Shown here: positions 58,613 to 64,000 of the stretch, piece after piece
Numbering within the stretch: the first letter of the stretch is position 1
Layout: each line of letters begins with the position of its first letter
Notes under the pieces: model-generated
The model's input: the letters and a program-made list of their open reading frames with translations, nothing else
The model's database searches: none
Told to the model about the DNA's origin: nothing
Program-made: the position numbers and the translations under genes
Origin: Athripsodes cinereus
Taxonomy: Eukaryota; Arthropoda; Insecta; Trichoptera; Leptoceridae
Reading direction: 5' to 3'
Length of the DNA stretch: 64,000 nucleotides
Assembly: GCA_947579605.1 (NCBI GenBank)
Contig: OX388305.1
Location: forward strand, 32,811,542-32,875,541

Positions 58613-59986
58613 ATTTTAGTAAATAATCACACATGAATTCTGTTATACTATTTTTCATAATATATTGACTAGTTTTCGACTTACAGTCATTAATAAACAC
58701 CTCAAGTGCCGATTTGACAATACCTTTGTAAATTGAAACTGGGTCACTCACTTTATTATTAAAAATAGTAAAACTCAAACCATTTGTGTTTTTACATAAA
58801 ATAATTAAGTGATTTATTCATATATCTATAACTTTCGCTTGAATTAAATTTATTTCAAAATATCTTTAATATCTTTAAGTCTTAGCTCATTCAATAAAAT
58901 AAAGTTTTCTTAATCGTGAAACTCTTTGTTTATTAGATACCTACATAATAATATTCTGTGAACATAGAGTTATTTGAGAAGTTTTGTTAATATTTAAGCG
59001 GAACTCTATATTTTATATATACCAACATAGGCAATAATAGATATTGTTGTTTTCCGAAACAAATGACTAAAAATATAACCAAATGTTTATGTTTCATAAT
59101 GATTCATTAATAATTAACTCACGTCTAAGATACTGATGTTTTTTCAAAGATTTATTAGAAAGAGCTCAACATTGTTCTTAGAGATTTTATCTGATAAAAC
59201 TTTAAATAATTTATAGTTTTTTTTTATTCAACATTACTAAGAACGTATTATAATACATGAGTAAAGTAAGAGTTGTTTGTGGAAAAATGAATTGAAATTT
59301 GAAATTCAAATAAAACTTAAACTTCTTTATGTAATGAATTTGAAAGCATTCTACACCTTCACTCAAGTTGAAATGGAGGAGGAAATTAAAATAAATAATA
59401 CATTTTTATTAACAGCGCAATTGCGTAGTATTAATAAAACTTAAAATGTTAACAATTCTCTTGATGAAATAAACAAGATTGCAAGATAGTTTGTAAGTTG
59501 TAAACAAGCATATTGTTGAGAGATTGAATTAACAAGCGATAAAATAAAGAAGTAAAAAGTGATGCAATATTTCTATGAAAGCTTTTATTTCAGAATAAAA
59601 TAAAATACTTCACCTCAGTACCTAACACGATGAAGTAAATAACTACGTGGAGTTGAATGGTTGTTTGGTATAATCCTTGGGGGAAACTATTAAATATAGT
59701 AAACAAGTGTTCAACCTTACACATTAATACAAAGTAGTATTTACGCGTTTGTTATTTTATTTTTATATGTGAGATTGATTTCCTATAAACATAACATAAG
59801 AATTTATTAGTGAGCGATCATGTCTGATTCTAGTTGTAATTGAAATCTTCCTATTTTTGTTATTTATTATTTTACTTTTTACTTTTGGGCATAAGCTTCA
59901 CTCTTTTTATTCACATGATTTTTGGTTCTATTGTGCCATACTATGTTTTTATCTCTCCACACTTTTTTGTTCATTCTAGAATAATG
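58613..59986. other. no supported feature
   Basis: AT-rich sequence, nothing recognised. Confidence 0.55.
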
Positions 59987-60175
59987 TTTTTTTTTTTAAA
60001 ACGATGTATCTGAGTCTTGTTATAAACCCAAATAGGTACAATCTTATACACCTTTTACAGTAAGCTACTAAAAGCTTGTGTCATGAAAGGGGAGTTTGCC
60101 GGTACCCGGTATCGAACCACAGACCAATTGTTTACGAGGCCGAGACTCTACCTTCAGGCTACCGACGAACTTGAA
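59987..60175 (-). mobile_element. SINE-B, copy with best tRNA-like head
   Basis: The minus-strand head is GTCGGTAGCCTGAAGGTAGA, GTCTCGGCCTCGTAAACAAT, TGGTCTGTGGTTCGATACCG, then GGTACCGGC. GTCGGTA at the 5' end pairs with TACCGGC with one G:T. The A and B boxes lie at tRNA-like spacing. The body and the T-rich end AAAAAAACAT side are as in the other copies. Confidence 0.85.
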
Positions 60176-60214
60176 TAAATAAAATAAAACATAAAATAAA
60201 TTAACTCCAACGAA

Positions 60215-60310
60215 AAAAAATAAAATAAAAAATATCTTTATTGTACATTTTTAAAGTAGTACAAATGGCGGGTTTATTGCCTGCAGGCAATTTCTGACAA
60301 CCAACCAGTT
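60215..60310 (-). repeat. LINE 3' tail with hairpin
   Basis: The minus strand has AGAAATTGCCTGCAGGCAAT followed by AAACCCGCCATTTGTACTAC and an AATAAAGAT / TTTTATTTTATTTT-type end. The same plan as 16.1-16.2 kb, with different loop bases. Confidence 0.75.
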
Positions 60311-60429
60311 TTTTAGATTGCCATTCAAGAAGTTTAATTTATCACTGTTAGTCTGTCCACCTGACAATATGTTTATCTAGTTATTCATTCTTTACTTAAC
60401 ATTTATTACAAGAAATCATACGTAAAAGT

Positions 60430-60505
60430 TCTTACTATTTTGCACAATAAATTGCAGAAGAAATTGCGAGTTTATCACATAGGCGTGATTTTGCCAACTA
60501 ACCCA
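60430..60505 (-). repeat. diverged LINE 3' tail
   Basis: On the minus strand, GTTAGTTGGCAAAATCACGC, then CTATGTGATAAACTCGCAAT. The pair ATCAC/GTGAT forms the hairpin in the same place as other tails, before AAACTCGC. Diverged. Confidence 0.5.
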
Positions 60506-60510
60506 AGACT

Positions 60511-61580
60511 TACAGGGTCGATACAGGGCAACTTACTGAGGCTGCTGCAATTTAATTGTAACCATATTGGTGATAAATTGTATGTTTTATTGTTTGAATG
60601 AAGTATGTATATTTGTTTAAAAAGATCTATGTAAGAAACATGTACTGTACTGCTATATATGTCTATTATTGTACAAATTAATTAAATCCTTCGTTAAGTT
60701 TGACTTTGATTTTTGAAAGACTTTGTAAGTCGAAACTTATTATCAAAAAGTAGTCAAACTAATAATAGGTACTTGAGCTTATTACGTAAATTTATCCAAG
60801 GTGAAAACAAATAGCTCAAAATTCTACCTTTAATACAAAAATTATTAGCAAATCTTCTGAAATGAATTACAAAAGTATGCATAACTTCATATGTGTAATA
60901 TTCAAAGTAAAAAGAATCGAATAGCATATTATATTATTCGCAATTGTTATTTTTATAAAAAAAAAAATATTTGAGTGTCTTACATTATTTTCAACTTTTT
61001 TGGCACGAGCTGATACAAATTGCTTGAGGAGTATTACAGAAAAATAGAGAAAAACGTGCGAATTTATTTTTTTCATCTTTTGTATGGAGTTGGTTTGTGA
61101 AATATGAATATACTCCTGATATGAAGTGTAATTTATTTAACATTGTTGAGATTTAAACGCAGAACAATAGTAACGATAAAAATATTCCTTTATTCATGTT
61201 TCATTCTTCTCAGAACTCACATTCATTCTATTCAAAATGATTTCGTGCAACATTTGTGACCTAATTCCATACCTTTTTTAAAACTTCTTTCCTCGTTCAT
61301 AAGGATTCGGTAGGCTTAATATAGTTTATTTTTAAATAATTGAAATATATATTTCACAAATAATTAATGAAATGAGTAAGGTGATTTTTTGTGAGTTTTG
61401 AGATGTGAGATATTCACGATGCTGTCATCAGCTTTAAAGCTCAGGAAATATGGACCAAAAATCCTGGAAATAATTTATAACCAGCTGAAGCTTTCAGGGA
61501 CGGTTCCTTGACATTTCTGGAGCAAGTCCTGTAAAGTCTTTGAAAATCCTATACTTCCTGGGCTATACATTACTTTTTAC
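60511..61580. other. no supported feature
   Basis: AT-rich sequence, nothing recognised. Confidence 0.55.
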
Positions 61581-61584
61581 ATAA

Positions 61585-62125
61585 CGATGGTATAAAGCAC
61601 AAAAGACACATGTCCACATTTGACACTTTCAAGAAAACAGGTTTTTAAAGTTTGATATTCTCAATTAATTCACTAACTTCAAATTAATGCAGAAGGTGCT
61701 AAAAATCATAATCTTTGTTCTTTTTTAATGTCATTGTTTATTTTTTATTATATTTTTAACCAGAATGTTAAAAATTAGCATTTTTAGATGATGGTCTTGG
61801 ACATGTGTTTGGAAGTGTGATGGAAGTGCCGCTCACGGTGACTTTTTGGATGTGTTTATGCGTGCACAGATGAGACATGTCCGTCCTAGATGGACATCTG
61901 TTTTTTAGAATCTTCGTATATTATGTGACATGTTACATCTGTGCACAAAACAAAGTGCATTTGTAGACGTGTGACATTTGGTTTTTATTAAATATTTCAA
62001 TAATGATATTAAGATTGTTGGTAATATTTTGCCAGGACATAGATGGCGTTGCAACCGATCTTGTACATGTGTTAACTCATTTTACCTAAAATGTGGACAT
62101 GTGTCTTTTGTGCTTTATACCATCG
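61585..62125. mobile_element. TIR element E3, perfect 37-bp ends, reiterated ACATGTCC motif
   Basis: The ends 61585-61621 and 62089-62125 are perfect inverted repeats (37 of 37), starting CGATGGTATAAAGCACAAAA and containing GACACATGTCCACATTT. ATAA flanks both sides (61581-61584 and 62126-62129), a probable 4-bp target duplication. Internal copies of the core occur as GGACATGTG (61798), GACATGTCC (61877), GGACATCTG, GACATGTTAC (61927) and ACATGTGTT (62064). A second inverted pair, GTGCACAGATG, lies at about 61862-61955. No ORF of note. The superfamily is not recognised. Confidence 0.85.
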
Positions 62126-62129
62126 ATAA

Positions 62130-62955
62130 TATCTTAAAAATCACACGAGAAAACAAAACTTTTACATCCGCAGCAAATTTAATTTTGAGCTTTTTTATGT
62201 AAATGCTCGTATCAAGTTATGATTATGAAATTAATTTGAACATCTTAAAAGACTACGAAAACTTTATGAAAGCTCAATGGTTGCTCATCAAAACCGCTGA
62301 CTCCTAATGAATACCGTAGAATATTATAACAATGAAAGTCCTATTTTAGCCCGTAAGGATTTCATTAGAGAGAGAGAGAGAGATGTGACTCCTTTAAGTT
62401 TATTAGTCAAAATATTTGGAATGTTTGTTGTGCAAAGGAATTATTTCAAATCTGTTATTATTAAAGTTCTCTGTAGGTAGGCACCTGGGCTGGTATTGTG
62501 TATATTATTTTGTATTACTTTGATATTGCTTCGTATAAGTATTCACCTGAAAGGTGATATGTACCTTCTTTGATAACTAAATTTTCCGAGTTATCTTCAA
62601 GAAAGATTCCTCTATTGAAATTCTCAGTTACATTTATATAGAAACATTCATATTAACATGAATATCACTTTAAATACAACATAATATTATACTTAAGATC
62701 ATAACTAAGAGTACATATTATAGTATCACATAGGTTAATATTATTAGGTGCACGATATTATCCACGATATATTCCACTATCACGGAATTTTTTTACATTT
62801 CAATTTATAACAATAGTATTTTTTATAATTTAAGGTAAATTTTAGAATATATTTTTTTAGCTATCATTTGTGTATAGTGCGATACAAACATTGATACAAA
62901 ACTTAATATCAATCAACGGTGCTCTTTGATTGACGACTGCCATATGCGGCGTACA
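62130..62955. other. no supported feature; (AG)n run
   Basis: A short (AG)n run lies at about 62370-62384. Otherwise AT-rich. Confidence 0.55.
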
Positions 62956-63205
62956 GACAGCTGGATACGAACGTCAATAATCAATCATCAAGCAAAAATC
63001 TTAAATCTTTCGGCGACAATTCGGAGCAGTTTCCGAAGAAATATTCGAATGAATGCCTTCGTTACCCGTCCATGAGACGTAACGAATGAATGCCTTCATT
63101 ACCCGTCCAAGGCATTCATTCGAATATTTCTTCAGAAATTGCTCCGAATTGTCGCCGAAAGATTTCAGATTTTTGCTTGATGATTGACGTTCGCATCCAG
63201 CTGAC
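62956..63205. mobile_element. foldback element, about 100-bp arms
   Basis: The left arm from CAGCTGGATACGAACGTCAA (62958) through TTTCGGCGACAATTCGGAGC to ATTCGAATGAATGCCTT pairs with the right arm ending near 63203. It has few mismatches and one 7-bp insertion (AATAATC) in the left arm. The centre holds a partial tandem repeat (GAATGAATGCCTTC and TTACCCGTCCA, twice). No target duplication found. It directly precedes a SINE-A copy. Confidence 0.82.
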
Positions 63206-63221
63206 ATTTTTCAAATAAATA

Positions 63222-63440
63222 ACATAACATGCATAGACAATTCACAAAAATCAAGCTAGTCCCAAATTTAGATGAATCTTGTATCATGGGTACCAACACG
63301 ACGATACACATATATACAATACACTAAACACATATAAATGTAACACCCAGACTCAGGACAATTTGTGAAAGGTCATTCTTCATTTTACCCTGACCGGGAA
63401 TCGAACCCGGGACCTCGTGATTCAAAGCTAAGAGCGTTAC
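63222..63440 (-). mobile_element. SINE-A, copy 3, 5'-truncated
   Basis: The ATAACATAACAT tail begins at about 63220, and the B-box complement GGAATCGAACC lies at about 63398-63408. The first 20 or so bases of the head are missing (the sequence leaves the family after GAGCGTTACCT at about 63441). More diverged than the other two copies. Confidence 0.82.
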
Positions 63441-64000
63441 CTAGATAGAAACATTTGCTTTTCAATATTCATTACATATGTTATATAAGTTATAACATTT
63501 CTCGTGGAATTTTACGTATTGTGGTAGTTTTTTTGAGTAGTTCATAAAATTATAGAGTTAAAAAAGTAATGGTAGCGAAGACCTATTTCATTAAAGTTTT
63601 GCAAAGTAGACAATATGGTTGGCGAGCAATACTGCGAAAGTACGCAAACAAATACACATTTTGAAAACCTGTATTGTGGAAGATAACAACAAGGCTGCCT
63701 ACGTATTTAATATAAGTTTACCTTGTATTTTGTTATGTAAAATATACATGCATGTAAAGTTGATTACACAGAATTACACACATACATACAGGTATCTATT
63801 ATACCTGTACGTGTATGATATTGTATTTTTTCTGCTTTGGTCTTTAAAATAATCAGTTTTTTGTTGCAATGTTTAAGTCATTGAATTTTATTATAATACA
63901 TTTTGGTTACATCATAATATTATTATGTACAAAGTTTGTACAAATATTTATTTATTTATTGATACATTTTACGACGTGAGAGTCTATTGATACTGCATTA
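63441..64000. other. no supported feature
   Basis: AT-rich sequence, nothing recognised. Confidence 0.55.

Overview
The window reads as eukaryotic, almost certainly insect, intergenic or intronic DNA. It is strongly AT-rich and has no operon-like organisation. I can defend no complete host gene. Nearly everything recognisable is a transposable element: 5'-truncated non-LTR retrotransposons (LINEs), three tRNA-related SINE families, and cut-and-paste DNA elements with terminal inverted repeats (TIRs). The families fit a large arthropod genome: a DD41D (rosa-type) mariner, a piggyBac derivative, a hAT MITE, and LINE C-termini ending in forms such as YIQQWRDG or YPTWDTA. I cannot fix the order from sequence alone.

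Layout. 0-4.3 kb: a decayed CR1/Jockey-type reverse transcriptase end, a LINE tail, a 729-bp segment that recurs downstream, another LINE tail and SINE-A. 4.4-6.6 kb: a mariner with 32-bp TIRs and a TA target duplication, broken by a second copy of the 729-bp segment flanked by a 100-bp duplication. 10-19 kb: a perfect 40-bp-arm hairpin, SINE-A, nested LINEs, a TIR element and two more LINE ends. 20.6-22.2 kb: a Harbinger-like element containing a second TIR element (E1) whose TIR core recurs inside it. 22.8-23.3 kb: a hAT MITE with an 8-bp target duplication. 24.8-29.2 kb: LINE, SINE-C, SINE-B, an internally deleted piggyBac with perfect TTAA flanks, and LINE family 3. 30-37 kb: more LINE ends, a long-TIR MITE and two LINE insertions at one target site. 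41-47.3 kb: LINE ends and a second element (E2) with an E1-like TIR, split by LINE family 1. 50.8-54.2 kb: SINE-C and the best-preserved LINE, with a reverse transcriptase carrying the FADD motif. 58-63.4 kb: SINE fragments, LINE tails, element E3 with perfect 37-bp TIRs, a foldback element and SINE-A.

How parts work together. SINE-C and LINE family 1 share a hairpin-bearing 3' end, the pattern expected when a SINE uses a LINE's reverse transcriptase. Several LINE tails keep a hairpin whose sequence varies while its pairing is kept. E1 and E2 share a TIR plan with motif copies inside each element, and with E3 they are the best candidates here for poorly described DNA elements. No database search or folding program was run. 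Family names rest on motifs read by eye, and the ends of most LINE and SINE copies are approximate unless a target-site duplication (TSD) is quoted.
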